From contig NC_081182.1 in assembly GCF_029867415.1 (NCBI RefSeq), positions 44,718,535-44,782,534 on the forward strand: a stretch of 64,000 nucleotides of DNA, in the 5' to 3' direction. Positions 1 to 12,374 of this stretch are shown piece after piece. This stretch comes from Vicia villosa (lineage: Eukaryota > Streptophyta > Magnoliopsida > Fabales > Fabaceae). Every line of letters starts with the position of its first letter. Within the stretch, counting starts at the first letter, position 1. The position numbers and the translations under genes were made by a program. The notes beneath the pieces were generated by a model, which had not been told where the DNA came from, did not search any database, and worked only from the letters and a program-made list of their open reading frames with translations.

Positions 1-2
1 TG

Positions 3-89
3 GATGATGAAGAATCACCCCCATCTGGGATGTTTAATACATTTGTAAGTACATTTCCTACATTGGCCGTAAGAAAGACAGAAAAATGA
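3..89 (+). other. possible tail of a coding exon entering from the left edge
   Basis: One frame is open from base 3 to a TGA at 87-89 and reads acidic then Ser/Pro-rich (DDEESPPSGMFNTF...). A GTAAGT donor-like site lies at the TTT/GTAAGT junction near base 45, so this could be an exon end or a C-terminus. It is too short to name and could be chance. Confidence 0.15.
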
Positions 90-870
90 AAGCAACAAAA
101 TATAAGAAAGATGACAAGGAATGGTAATGTGAGAAGAAATGAATCAAAGAAGTAGTTAGAAGCAAAAAAAGCATGGAAACCACAATAAATAAGGAATAGC
201 TTAATTTGAACGGAGAGGGAGAATGATGAAACTGAAGGTCATTGGAGCTTTGAGAAAAAGGTTAGAGTTTGTGAGGAAAAAGGAAAGTCTCTGAAGTTTG
301 TTTCAAGGATCAAGAAGATGACCTTTATATGGAAAGATGAAAAACAACAATTTAGATTCGTCTCGAAAATACAAACGACACTTGAGTGCATTCAAGCATC
401 CTAGAGGAAAGTGTTATGCCCTAGCTTAGAAAGGGCCACATAGAACATGTGAAACGAATTAATGATGATACTAACATTTAATGCACCTGTCTCCCACACT
501 CCTTGTGTTGGCTCCGTGTCTTTCCTCTTCCCGGGTAAAGTAGTCGACATAGTTTTTTTGCAAAGAGTTCTCATTCGTTATGAGATGACAAGACTTGGGG
601 AAAGTGTTTTACGTCGTCCGCAATGCCTAATAAAGAAAAGACCCGGTTATCTTTTTGAGGTAATCCAATTACCCATCATAAATATACATCACTGTGCGAG
701 AAGCCTAAGGTATGATTTTTTTACTATAATTCACTCTACCAATTTCTGATACAATAATTGACTTGTACGTTGGAGTGTTAACATTGCAAGTCCAACTATA
801 CGTCGTCGCATTGGTCACCTGTACTACCATACTAAGAGTTCATCTCATCGGTTAATCAACATTTGATTCC
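90..870. other. no recognisable gene
   Basis: Purine-rich, AT-rich sequence with short open frames only (the longest, 462-749, has no recognisable domain). I see no repeat termini here. Confidence 0.4.
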
Positions 871-1896
871 TAAACGTAGAGGTGTATGCGGATTAGAAAA
901 ACCCAATTAAATCGACAAACCAAATAAAACCGGAAAAAAAAAACTTTTTTTTTCTAGTTCGGTTCAAATATCAAACCGATCCTATGAAAATCCATGTGGT
1001 TTGGTTTGGTTCTCGATTTTAGTTTTTAGGAACCGCCAAATTGATTAATCGAACCAATGGCTATAATGACTCTAAATATTTTATTTCACCTAACTTTAAG
1101 TCTAAATTATATATCCGTGTTCAACCATTCTCCGTCTTTATTTATATTTTTTCCTTTCAACAAAACAAATATCTAGAACAAAACTCCAAAACATAAAAAA
1201 TAGAAATAATAAATCACAAAAATTTGTTATCACCAAACTAATGCTCTCGTCACCCATCACCACGGTTGCCCTCTCTACTGTCATTCTGATATATTATGGT
1301 CGTGTTCAAGTTCTCTTTACTAGTTTTCATATTTTCTTAACCTTTTGTGTGTCTTCTTCTTCCACAAAATTCCTTCTAGTCTTGTTACAAAATAGTTTTA
1401 ATGTGTGTTTGAGGTGTGAAATATGTTGATTTATGTGTATTGAGAACTTTTGTTGTTATTGTTGTGTTTTATTTGTTAAGTTTTCAAATCCCTTCCCAAC
1501 CTTTTAATGCTAAGTGCCGACTTTTATATTTGATAATGAATTTATTTTACTAGTCAATGAAAATTATGTCATTATTTCGTATGAATTAAGAACAACTTGT
1601 AATTTATTTGAAAAAAAATAAAGCATAAAATAAATTACATGAAATGTATTATTTAAAAAAGTAATAGCATAACATACACCGAAAACACAATAGTGGAAAA
1701 ATACATTAATGAATATAATATTTGAAAGAAAAAAAAAAGTTAAACCAATCAACTAAACCAAATTGGTTAGTATGGTTCAATTTCATTTTAAAAAAAATAC
1801 TAAAAAATAACCAAACTAAAATAATAGAAACATCATCAGTTCAAACTTTTTTTTAATCAAAAATCAATCTAAACTGAACCGATTACACCGCACATT
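871..1896. repeat. AT-rich non-autonomous transposon-like block
   Basis: The left part (from about 880) carries GGTGTATGCGGATTAG followed by runs of the type CCAAATAAAACCGG and GGTTTGGTTTGG. The right part (1860-1890) carries the inverted counterpart CTGAACCGATTACACCGC. Imperfect inverted ends of this kind, rich in GGTTTGGTT, are common in plant MITE or hAT derivatives. No target-site duplication is convincing and no protein is encoded. Confidence 0.35.
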
Positions 1897-1901
1897 CTCT
1901 T

Positions 1902-2381
1902 AGGGTCTGTTTGGTAAAAATAAAGGTTGACTGATAAGCTAGCTGATAGCTTATAGCTTATGACTGATGGCTGATGATTGGTGGCTTATAGCTTATGGCG
2001 GATGGTTGAGACTGATAACTTATAAGCTAATTGAAGTGTTTGGTAAAATTAGCGGTTCAATTAACTTATAAATGTAAAATGACATAAAAGATATTTAATA
2101 TATAATTATTTTATTTTAAATTAAAATAAATTATAAGGGTTAAAAATGGATTTTAATTAAAATAATAAGGATAAAAAAAGGAAGAAAAAATAATAAGCTA
2201 TAAGACATAAGCTAAAACGCTATTTGAAATAGCGTCTGGAAAATAAGCTATAAGCTAGTAAAATAAGCTATAAGCTCGTGATGAAAAGACCGTTACCAAA
2301 CGGGTCTAAATTATCATATGAGCTCACAAGACATAAAACATAAGCTATAAGCTCGAAAACATGTCTTACCAAACATAGCCT
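1902..2381. mobile_element. hAT-like MITE, AGCTTATAAGCT-rich
   Basis: The left end AGGGTCTGTTTGGTAA (1902) is matched in inverted orientation by the right end (2361-2381, CTTACCAAACATAGCCT). A second internal right-end copy, CGTTACCAAACGGGTCTA, lies at 2291-2308, so two copies may be nested or the end was duplicated. The body is full of AGCTTATAGCTTAT-type palindromic words. It has no coding capacity. The terminal motif is a familiar plant MITE end; no clean 8-bp target duplication was seen. Confidence 0.55.
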
Positions 2382-3031
2382 TAATAACTATTTCATTAAT
2401 AACTATTTCGGTTGTTTAATTTTTTTAATAAACATTTAAGTTTAAGCTTGTTTGTTGTATAATAGAAACTTTGTTATTACTTCATAAATTTATATTCTAA
2501 AAAGAGTTTAGTAGCGAAACTCAACTCAAACACATTAATGGTAAAAATATGAGAAACCATTCAAAACCTCTCGAATCTTTGAATTGTCACATAGCAAAAT
2601 ATATCAAATTTCATCACAACCTTTTTTTTTTTTAATTGGACCCAAGATTTAGCAATTTTATTGATAAAAACAATTCAAAATCACACTAGAACAAAATGGA
2701 AAGAAGTAGAGAGTCAAATTTGGTTCTATCACGCGAAATAATCGCATGATATGTATATCATGACAAAACGCTATTTATAAAACCAAAAAAAAAAAAAGCA
2801 ATGACGTGTTTGAAATCTCAAAGGAGACACCATTTCCTATTATCGGCGTTGTATCACCGAGGGAGGCAAATCTTCATCTCTTCCCTCCCTCTCCTCCGCT
2901 TTCAGAATCTATTTTCTTCTTTCCAGAAAACCATAATTCATTTCTAAGTTAGTGTAAGAATTTACGTACATTTTGTTGTATATAGAGGGAGATTATTATT
3001 ATTATTATTTTGGCGGGGGTTTAAACGTAGA
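2382..3031. promoter_or_regulatory. intergenic and probable 5' region of the EEP/EF-hand gene
   Basis: AT-rich up to about 2830, then a CT-rich stretch (2870-2905) typical of plant 5' leaders before the ATG at 3032. A TATTTATAA-type box is near 2770. No other gene is seen. Confidence 0.35.
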
Positions 3032-5510
3032 ATGAGAACGGGTAAATGGGCAAAGAGTATGGGAAGAATATCAAGGATTGGAAGTTTTGCAATTGCTTCT
3101 TCCTTGAATGATAATAATCTACCACAACCTTGCATTACTTGCACCACTTTTAATATTCTTGCTCCCATTTATAAACGTCTCAATGATGAGGTTCTAATCT
3201 TTCTCTATCATTAATCATCTCCTTTTTTTCGTTTTGGCATTTTTGTTTTCTAAAATGTTTTTATCTAGCAGGACCCGACTTGTCGAGAGAGTGATTACCG
3301 AGCATATTGGTTGGCGAGGAATCATAGGATTTTGGATTGGCTCTTAAACGAAAAATCTTCCATTATTTGTCTTCAGGTTTGTTGTCTGTTTTGTGATTCT
3401 ATAATTTGCCTAGGTTGAAGGTAAATAATAATGTGTTGAATTTTTGTAGGAGTTTTGGGTTGGAAATGAAGAGCTTGTTAATTTGTATGAGAAGAGACTC
3501 AAAGATGCTGGTTATGTTAGTTTCAAACTCGGAAGGACTAATAACCGCGGAGATGGTATGCACATTCTTCCTTTTGGTTCTTAAAATTTCATCAATTTGT
3601 TATCACAAATAATCATCTTTTTTTATAGTAACAAAGTTTTGGCAAGTTGGATTTCAGGTTTCTATAGGGTAAGAGAAAGCCTCGAGGTTTAGATAGCGAA
3701 ATGATTACTTCTTTTTTCATTGAACATTATGGATTTATAATGCATTGATTAATTAGGCCACCGAGAACATCCTATGGACATTTAGAATTGTGTTAATTGA
3801 AGAAAGATTTCTTTCGAGATATAACTATTGTTTAGGAGTTGCTTGTTGAAAAGTTATGCGCAATGCAAATTCTGATATAGTGTGTTACCTTTTGGTTATA
3901 ACAGGTCTTCTAATAGCAGTGCAAACAGAATACTTTAATATTCTTAATTATAAGGAGTTGCACTTCAACGACTGTGGCGATCGCGTAGCTCAGTTGTTAC
4001 ATGTTGAATTAGTTTTTCCATTTTCAAAAGGGCGGAATAGTGAAATTAGACAGGAAATTCTTATTGTTAACACTCACCTTCTGTTTCCTCATGATGCAAC
4101 ACTATCTCTTGTACGACTGAAACAGGTGCGTATGGATTCAAATTCGGTATACGAGCATTTTCTAATTGTTAGACTTGCTTTAAAGTTTTGATTTTGTTGC
4201 AGGTTTATAAGATACTTCAATATGTAGAATCTTATCAGAATGATTTCCAACTCAAGCCAATGCCAATCATGTTATGCGGGTGATTAAACTCTATATTGAC
4301 TTCCATGTACTTGTTTTTCTTAAAATATTGAACAATGTTTTGTTTACGACATTTTATTTCTCAGCGACTGGAATGGAAGCAAACGTGGACACGTTTACAA
4401 GTTCTTAAGGTCTCAAGGTTTTGTATCGTCTTATGATACTGCACATCAGTACACTGATGCAGAAGCTGACAAGGTCATTATTTAGCATTCTCTTCAGAAT
4501 TATTATTTTTTGAAAATGAGTCGATTACTTATACTATTCTATACTGTATCGACGCAGTGGGTTAGTCACCGAAATCATCGAGGAAATATATGTGCTGTTG
4601 ATTTTATCTGGCTTCTAAATCCTGACAAATATCGAAAATTGTTAAATGCAAGTTGGAGTGAAGCAGTGTTCGCCATGTTCAAGGTACTCATGTAATACTT
4701 GGTCTTAGGCTTATTTTTAATATCTTCATTGGGATTTTTACATGTAAAACATTAGGCCACATATGTTTCCTACACTACTGTGACTACGATATATATCACA
4801 ACCTTTATTTTCATGGAACTGACTTGTTGACAAAATTTCTCGGTTTTTCCAGTATCTATTGCGGAGAGCTTCACTGACAGAGAGTGATGCATTCGCATTT
4901 CTAAGGGCCGATAATGAAGATTGTATTACCTATTCTGGTTTCTGTGAAGCACTTCGCCAGGTATGTTGCAGCCTTCACCGTTGAGTTATTATTATTACTC
5001 TAAAATTCCATGCGATGCTTGTGATTGTCTGAGAAATCCATCTGGTTATAAGGATTTTTCTTCCATTCTATGCAGCTCAATTTAATAGGCCATTGCCATG
5101 GGTTGAGTGAGGAAGAGATAAAGGAATTATGGGTCCAAGCTGACATAGATGGAAATGGTGTTCTTGACTATAAAGAATTTCTGGTAAAGTATTTCTGAAA
5201 CAAGCTAGCTTGATATTGTTCACTCCTAGTTTGTTGGCTAAATCATGGTCTTGAAATTATGCGGTTGCAGCAGCAAATATGGATTTCGTCGGTTTTAGAT
5301 CAGATAGACGAAAACAAGAATAGGGAGCAAGAGGACAGTTCAAATGATGTTCAAGAACATACAATCGGTTTTAGTGTAAAAAATGCAGTTTTGTTCCCTC
5401 CTGAGGTGGAGAAAGGTAGATGGCCGGACGACTACTCCCTTTCTGATCATGCTCGACTTACCGTTGTGTTTTCGCCGATAAGAATGCCGTGCTCTCAGAT
5501 GATTTGCTGA
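3032..5510 (+). CDS. endonuclease/exonuclease/phosphatase-family protein with C-terminal EF-hand
   Basis: Ten exons: 3032-3190, 3272-3376, 3450-3555, 3905-4125, 4203-4279, 4365-4473, 4558-4683, 4853-4960, 5076-5183, 5271-5510; 452 residues. The EEP fold is recognised from its ordered motifs: TFNILAP near residue 40, ICLQEFW around the exon 2/3 joint (catalytic Glu), NTHLLFP (His), LCGDWNG split by intron 5 (Asp/Asn), and a late SDHARLTVVF (Asp/His). Between them lies a Ca-binding module: residues 360-371 read DIDGNGVLDYKE, a canonical EF-hand loop, preceded by a degenerate partner. Known relatives are plant CCR4-like/calcium-binding EEP proteins (Arabidopsis At5g54130 type). The substrate is not established, so RNA/deadenylase versus phosphatase activity is open. 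The exon 1 donor GTTCTA is weak, and the exon 10 acceptor could shift by one CAG. Confidence 0.85.
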
Positions 5511-7690
5511 CACAATACTTTTTGGTGCTCTAGCTTAGGAGATATTAATTAGAATTAAAACTTGTGTACATAGATATGACATGACATGAAGGGTGAAATG
5601 AGTTTTCTTGTCTGGTGTAAAGATTTGACAAAAGGAAACACAAAATTGATATGTATATATAGTTGTTTTGTTTGTATAGGTTTCTTAGGCATCAATCCTT
5701 TTTGTAGCATGGTAAGATGCACCCTCTAGACACATTGTATCTTGTAACATATTTTGCTCTTGATAGAGTATTCAAATTGTATAAAGATGAATTAATTAGT
5801 TGATTGTAGATACTGCTGGCTATATCTTAAGCAATGAAATCATATTCTGTCTTAAGATCCAAAATCAGAAAAAGAACTTTAGAAAATATAAATTAAACAT
5901 TGTAAAGATTATACATTTATCGGATTAACGCTAAAAGTACTTAACATTGCCGTATATTCTCTCGCCAATCTTAATGCATCTAATACCACAAAGTAACGAA
6001 AACTATACCTGCAGAGCAATAGACTGTCATTAACATAAAACCAACCGTTACAAAAGTTTGTTTCATTTTTTTTTTGAAATTGAATCTTTTTGATCCAATT
6101 GTGAGTTATTCGAACCGTTGCTTATAACGGATTTCTTTGGCTAAGAGTATCTCCAAGGGTGAAACTCACATTTGAGTTTCATAGATTGCTACAAGCAGTC
6201 CTTACAATATACTATGTCATATTTATTCAATTTATTGTTTCACATCATGGTTTCTCCAATGGTATAAAAATTACAACAACATTTCATCATTCTATAAACT
6301 GTCTTAGATACTTTCATCATGCTCTAAAAATTATTAATCTCAACCATTTTTGAGAGTTGGTCTTAAGAATTATAGTAGGGCAATTCAACCTTGCATTGCC
6401 GGCGTGTAAGATGAGAATTGCCCCTATTTATAAACACATCTCTATGTCATATATTATTCGATGTGAAACTCTTAACACAAACACTCTCATGTCCAATATT
6501 ATTGAATTTGGTGCGTAGATATAAATGATGAGTGGTCTTAACGAATCTTGAACCTGACACTATCTTAAGAATTGTGGTTTGAACTAACTCAACCTTGATT
6601 TAAGAATTGTCTCTCACTAATAAAAACATGTGTTTAGACCACATATTTTGCGATTTGAGATTTCTAACAGACTCTCTAAAGTTAAGTTTTTAAATTATAT
6701 TGAAATCATAATACCTAGTAAACATGAGTTTTGAGTTTTTTCAATAATTTTTACTTATATCTCTCAATATTTTTCAGTTCAAGTCCTCATAGTTTATAAA
6801 GCAAACCAGTCTCATATTTCCTTTAATCAACAAAAGAAAAAACTGTAATGAAAATCAACTTCTAAGTATATCCAGCATTTCATTCAGATAAGCATGAAAT
6901 TAAATATAAAGCAAATAATAAGTAATAATTATAAAGAAAGCCAAGTGTTTGCATATGTTGGGCTATATTCTTTCTCAAGTAAAAGAGGTTAGCAGATATG
7001 ATGCAATGATCTTCAGGCCACAAATTTGTGACATTAGGCTTCATCAGTCAATCCTCCATTCCATGCTTTAACTTACCTTTACTAAAGAGCATTAATACTA
7101 TTATTAAAGTTAGATTCTCTTAGACCCTTTAAAGTAACATTATTTAATCAAAATATAAACTCCGGAGCTTTTTCACCACCCTCTTTTCCTCTGAAATTGC
7201 CAACAAAAAATTAAAAAGGAAGTAAAAGTAATCTGAATTCTGAAACCTTTAAATATATATAGAGTGAAAAGAATAAAATATGCACACAAGAAAGTAACAA
7301 CAAGATCATTGCATTGCAATTGCAATAACAACATGTCCATTTAATTTTTATAAATCTTTACATTTACATATATTAAGAGAAATATTAATACTGTAGCCGT
7401 ATACAACAAAAATGTAAAGTTTGCCATTTGCACTAACATCAAATGTGACTTGTTAACTCATAAATTAAACATAAGAGACGATGTGATGTAAACACATTGC
7501 TCTTTTTTTATACTGATATAGGTGCTTTTACTTTTCTTTTTGGCCTTTGCCTTTCTTTTCCTGCACGTGAGATTAGTTATGATTGTGCAATATATTATGC
7601 AAAAACGGCAAGATATACTAAAGAACATACTCGAGTTATGGTGTATATAGAATTAGACCATATGTTATCATGCTCATAATTGCACCAAAG
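5511..7690. other. gene-free AT-rich intergenic DNA
   Basis: The 3' flank of the EEP gene up to about 5820, then AT-rich DNA. Around 6150-6650 several blocks look like old non-autonomous repeats (repeated words such as CTTAAGAATT and ATATTATTCGATGTGA), but no termini could be defined. Short open frames at 6159-6353 and 7497-7679 have no domain signature. Confidence 0.4.
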
Positions 7691-7945
7691 AATTTAATTT
7701 AATAGTATTATATTGAGAACTGAACTAGAATAATAATTTAATTTAATAGTATTATATTGAGAAGTGAACTAGAATAATTAGGAGGAACCTCCACTAATCA
7801 TCTCATAATTACACTAAAGAATTTAATTTAGTATGGTGAGATATTGGATCGAATTTTACACTACTAGAAAAAACATTTGTTAAATCGGTTAAAAATGACT
7901 TGTTAATTAGGAGGAACCTCCACTAATCATCTCATAATTACACCT
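7691..7945. repeat. short tandem and dispersed duplications plus a CACTA-type end
   Basis: A 44-bp unit is repeated directly (7691-7734, 7735-7778). A separate block, AATTAGGAGGAACCTCCACT onward (about 39 bp), occurs at 7777-7816 and again at 7907-7945. Between the two copies, at about 7859, lies CACTACTAGAAAAAAC, matching the terminal motif of plant CACTA (En/Spm) transposons; no opposite end was found, so this is a fragment. Just before it, GTGAGATATTGGATC repeats the start of the copia LTR found at 8051. Confidence 0.5.
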
Positions 7946-9199
7946 AGACATTACAAAGTTGTAAGTTTTTTCACTGTATGCAGTTGATAAAGCTGCATGA
8001 AGAAAGCTAGTTTGTTCTTTGATGTTATAGAGTTTGTTCCAAGGTGGAGATTTGTGAGATATTGGATCTAACTCTAGTATGGTCGAATGGTAGCTTTTTG
8101 GTTCGACAATTTGACAGGTTCATAGCTTGTCGTCGAAGTCTGTTCTCATGTTGTGATCGAAGTATGCTAGGATTTTTAGCATGTCGAATTGGGTATGCTT
8201 GTTATGCCCAATTGTTTAAGTTAGCTTATTCTATAGATTAGCTTCTATAACGGGCATGTGTGAAAAAATCCATTAGTTTGGTGTGTTAGTTTTCTTATAA
8301 ATAGCATACTAGTTTCACATCATTGCGTAGTGCAAATCCTAATTAGAGTGAGAGAGGTTATTTGTTATTCGATAACACTTGTAATCTTGTTTCAAAGACA
8401 AAAATAAAGAATAACAGTTTATAACCAATTCATTGTGTTCTTCATGCTTCCCTTGCGTGTTTCTTGTTAATAAAGGAATCAAATATACTTTATTATTCCG
8501 AATTATTCTCACCACAAATTGGTGCGGTTAGAATGGAGAAGATGCCATCAACAAATTATGAGATTGAAAAGTTCACCGGAGTGAACGATTTCGGTCTATG
8601 GTTAGAAGCGTTGAATGGAGCCGCAACCATGGATGCTGCGTTAACAGAGAAGGAGAAAATGACTATGATAGAGAACGCCCACAACGCCATTTTATTGAGC
8701 CTTGGTGATAAGGTTCTCTGACAGGTTTCAAAGGAGACGACGATGTCAAGTTTATGGGTGAAACTCAAAAGTTTGTACATGACCAAATTGTTAGTCAATC
8801 GCCGCTACCTAAAGCAAGCTTTGTATTCATTCAAGATAAATGAAGACAAAGTTCTGGCTGAGCAGTTGGATATGTTTAACAAGCTGATTCTTGATCTTGA
8901 AAATATCGATGTTAAGATCGAGGATGAAGATCAAACGTTACTGATGTTGTTTGCTTTGCTGATATCACATGCTCACTTCAAAGAAACTCTCTTGTATGGA
9001 AGAGAGTCTCTGACTTTTGAAAGTTCAACCAACCATGTATTTAAAGAATTTGAACAAACAAAAGGAGCACAAGCCATCTTCGATTGGTGAAGCCTTGTCG
9101 GTTAAGGCGAAATTTGCAAAGAGAGATGACAAGTTCGATAAGAAGGGTAAAAGTCAGCAAAAGTCTTATAGTGGTGATGCATCTGGTATTCGATGTTGA
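7946..9199 (+). mobile_element. Ty1/copia remnant: internal 3' end, LTR, then gag start
   Basis: At 8035-8050 the sequence CCAAGGTGGAGATT resembles the polypurine tract that ends copia internal regions. An LTR appears to start directly after it (TGTGAGATATTGG, 8051). Downstream, 8534-9199 encodes a copia Gag of the UBN2/retrotran_gag type with stops and frame shifts (WLEALNGAATMDA, then LYMTKLLVNRRYLK and QLDMFNKLILDLENI in a shifted frame). Order is therefore internal end, LTR, internal start. The element stops at about 9199 where an opposite-strand copia begins. No pol remains. Confidence 0.65.
8051..8510 (+). repeat. copia LTR (right border approximate)
   Basis: Begins TGTGAGATATTGG after the polypurine-like tract. 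It contains a TTATAAATAG box near 8295, and further downstream a short AATAAAG poly(A)-type signal near 8404. The right border is uncertain because no clear primer-binding site was found before the gag start at 8534. Confidence 0.45.
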
Positions 9200-10602
9200 G
9201 CTCTAGCATTCCTCTAATGGCTCTTTTAGATATGATTTCCTTCATTCTTTTGATATGAAGGTGACCAAGTTTCTGTTACTATAGCTTCATTTTATTCTCA
9301 TTGGTTGTTGAACATGTGGAAGAGTAAGCAATTATTTAAGATTCCCACATGCAACAGTTGTCTTTAAACCTTATGCCCTTCATAAGAACAATATCTTTAT
9401 CATCTTTGACTAAGCATTTTGATTTGGAGAAATTGACCAACAACCCTTGATCGCATAGATGACTAATGCTAATAAAATTAACAGACAGTCCTTTCACAAG
9501 AAGAACATCTTCTAAATTTGGAGAACCAACACACATCAATTTTTCACACTCATTTAATTTGTCCTTTAAACCCATCACCAAATTTGACAGCACCTGTGGG
9601 GGGATATCTGATATCCACTAACAACTTCTGAACCCGTGTCATATGTTTAGAGTATCCACTATCAAAGTACCAGTCTTATCTATTTGAATCTCTCAATGAG
9701 GTATGAGCTATAAGATTAACATCTTTTTCTTTAACACTTCTCTTTTTGCTAACTTGACTATCCTTAGAATGAGCTGAAGATTTTTTGATCTCCAAACAAT
9801 TTATAACAAAAAGGCTTAATATGACCATACTCACCATAATAATGACATCTCGAAGTTGAAGAATTGGAATTTGTTGGAGTTTCATTCAGTCTGCCAATAT
9901 GTTAGAACACGTGGTTTGACATGTTGATCATTCTTTTCTTTTCAACAGGAAAGAACTTTTCTATAAATCTTTTATTTTGTTGGTTATCAAATGAATGATT
10001 AGCCTCTGTGTCTTTAGCTTCTTTCATTATATCAACCCTATTTTTCATCCTTTTCAGAGAATTGTTAAGTTGTCAGGCTTGGAATTCAAAAAAATTATCT
10101 TAATTTGAAGATGAGAAACAATACATAAAAGCTTCTTCTTTTCATTCTCCAATTCAGCTATGATCTTTCTCTATTCTCCTGCTGTCTTGAGACTTTATTC
10201 ACACCTGTCACAAGTATCCTTGCAAGATACATCCAAATCTTTAAAGAGATCATTCTCATCACAAGATTCTACTTTATTTGCCTATCTGCCAAAAAGAGCC
10301 ATCACTAGTTTGATAGTCTCAATTTTAGACTCATCTTATGACTCGTGATCATCGGACCAAGATACAATAAAGCCCTTTTTCCGCTTCTTGAGAAAATTGG
10401 GATATTCTGGTCTAATGTGACCAAAACCTTCACACTCATAACATTAAACACCTTTGCTTTGACTGGACTTCTCTTCAGGTTTGATATTATTATGAGAATC
10501 ATTATCATTCCTGATGTCAGATGAGATGTTCTTGATATCTGGTCTTCATCTTTTATCCATTCTCTTCATAATTCTATTGAATTTCTTTCCAAGTAACACA
10601 AT

Positions 10603-10775
10603 GGTATTTATTGGATACAAAAGTTACCAGAGCGCTTTTTCCAGAAAAGCGCTCTTATAGGGGAGGTCTACCAGAGCGCTTTCAGAAGCGCTTTTGTTAC
10701 CTACGCCAGCGCTGGCTTTCACAGCGCTTTTAAAGCCCAAAATAAGCGCTTTCGTAGGCCTTCCGTGTTGTAGTG
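10603..10775 (-). mobile_element. 173-bp CACTA-related insertion with AGCGCT repeats
   Basis: The minus strand starts CACTACAACACGG, a CACTA-superfamily terminus. The body holds seven or so AGCGCT(TT) words, alternating in orientation, like the subterminal repeats of this superfamily. AAT stands on both sides (10600-10602 and 10776-10778), fitting the 3-bp duplication of CACTA elements. It interrupts copia gag. The other end (GGTATTTATTGG) does not match the CACTA terminus, so that end is decayed or truncated. Confidence 0.6.
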
Positions 10776-11469
10776 AATAGCAAACTCAAAAGTTTGAAGT
10801 GAGCCAACAAGTTTATTAAGCCTTATAATGTTGATGTCATGAGCTTCTTCAATGATTGTCACCTTCATGTCAAATTTCCTAGGTAAAAACCTAAGAATTT
10901 TCTTATAAGCTTTTCTTCTGACATCTTTTCTCCCAAGGCACTAGATGCATTTGCTATTTCAAGAATTTTCATATGATAGTCCAGGATGGTCTCATTATCA
11001 TTCATCTTCATATTTTCAAATTTAGAAGTGAGAAGTTGTAGTCTTGAAATTTTCACTTTAGATGTACCTTCATGAGTTGTCTTAAGGATTTCCCAAGCAT
11101 CCTTAGCTACGATACACATATTGATTAACCTGAAAACATTCTGGTCCACTCCATTGATTAGAGCATTCAACGCCTTGGAATTTCCAAGAGCTAACTTATC
11201 ATCCTCATCAAACCAATCTTCCTCTGGCTTTAAAGATACATTCCCATCTTTGTTCTTCACAACATGATGATCCCATCCTTACAACCTTCAAGCTTTTTCG
11301 TTCATGGATTTCAGAAAAGCCACCACTATGATCTTCCACTAGCCATAATTTGAACCATCTAACATAGGTGATATGTTGTTGTATCCTCCTTCCTTATCCA
11401 TATTACCATCAAGTATTCTCTCTGGAGCTCACCCAATAAACAGAATAGGGTGCATGCTCTAATGTCAAT

Positions 11470-12374
11470 TGAAATTCTGGCACTTGAAATACAAATGTCA
11501 AGACTGGTGTCTCAACACAAACCACAATGTCAGGAAAAATGTTATGACATCATCTGCTGACAGAAAACACTTGATAAAACAGAAGATTATGCAGAAATTA
11601 ATTTGCATAAAAATAACAACACAATCAATTGTTAACCCAGTTTGATGAAACATCACATACTCTGGAGGCTACCAAGCCAGGAAGGAAATACACTATGATA
11701 ATATTAGTTCAAAGCTTAAACAATCCTAATTTACAACTTCTCGCCTAGTCACTACCTTGTACAACTTCTACCTAGAACCCTTTAGATATGAGACCCCTCT
11801 CTCACTTTCTACCAATCACCTCCGTGATAAAAACCAGTCACAATCCCAGTGATTGTATCAAAACAACCAAATAGAAGATTACAATTCCAATAAACAATTC
11901 TTAGTTTTGCTTCAAAGTTTCAAGAGTGAGAACAATAACTTGATATACAATTAAGTAACAATCAGTCAAACTCAATGTATCAAAAGATACATGAGTGACA
12001 TACAAAGAAAAACACGAAAAACCTTAAAAGACTCCCAAAACCCTAAACCCTTATTTTTGCACCCACTATTTGTTGTTGTGAATGATTGTTATTTTAGGTT
12101 TAGCAAGTTCGTATTTATAGACTCTTACAGCATGAGCTTAGACTCTTGAATCAAATCCAATCTTCTCCTTTTCAATCAACTGCAAAATCTTCACACAAAA
12201 ATAGGAACAAATCAAATTAAAGTTTCTTAAAAAGTCTCCAAGATCCTTTTTATGAAACCAAATCAAATATGCAATGTCCCTAAAATATTCTTGATTGGCT
12301 GCGCCTGTATGAGTACCAGAATCCTCCAGAATCTCATTTTTTCAGTCAAATCTTCAAAGAAATAAATCAGTTGT
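11470..12374 (-). repeat. copia LTR, proximal part (other part 20095-20198)
   Basis: The LTR of the minus-strand copia next to its primer site. The remaining distal part lies beyond the inserted Ogre-like element. Together they give about 1.0 kb. The TAAACCC-type promoter-proximal sequence and the TCGTATTTATAG box near 12110 are compatible with an LTR promoter. No gene is present. Confidence 0.55.
12370..12374. repeat. target-site duplication GTTGT, left copy
   Basis: GTTGT directly precedes the LTR start TGTCATACCCC; the right copy is 20090-20094, directly after the LTR end GTATTACA. A perfect 5-bp match defines both element borders. Confidence 0.8.
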
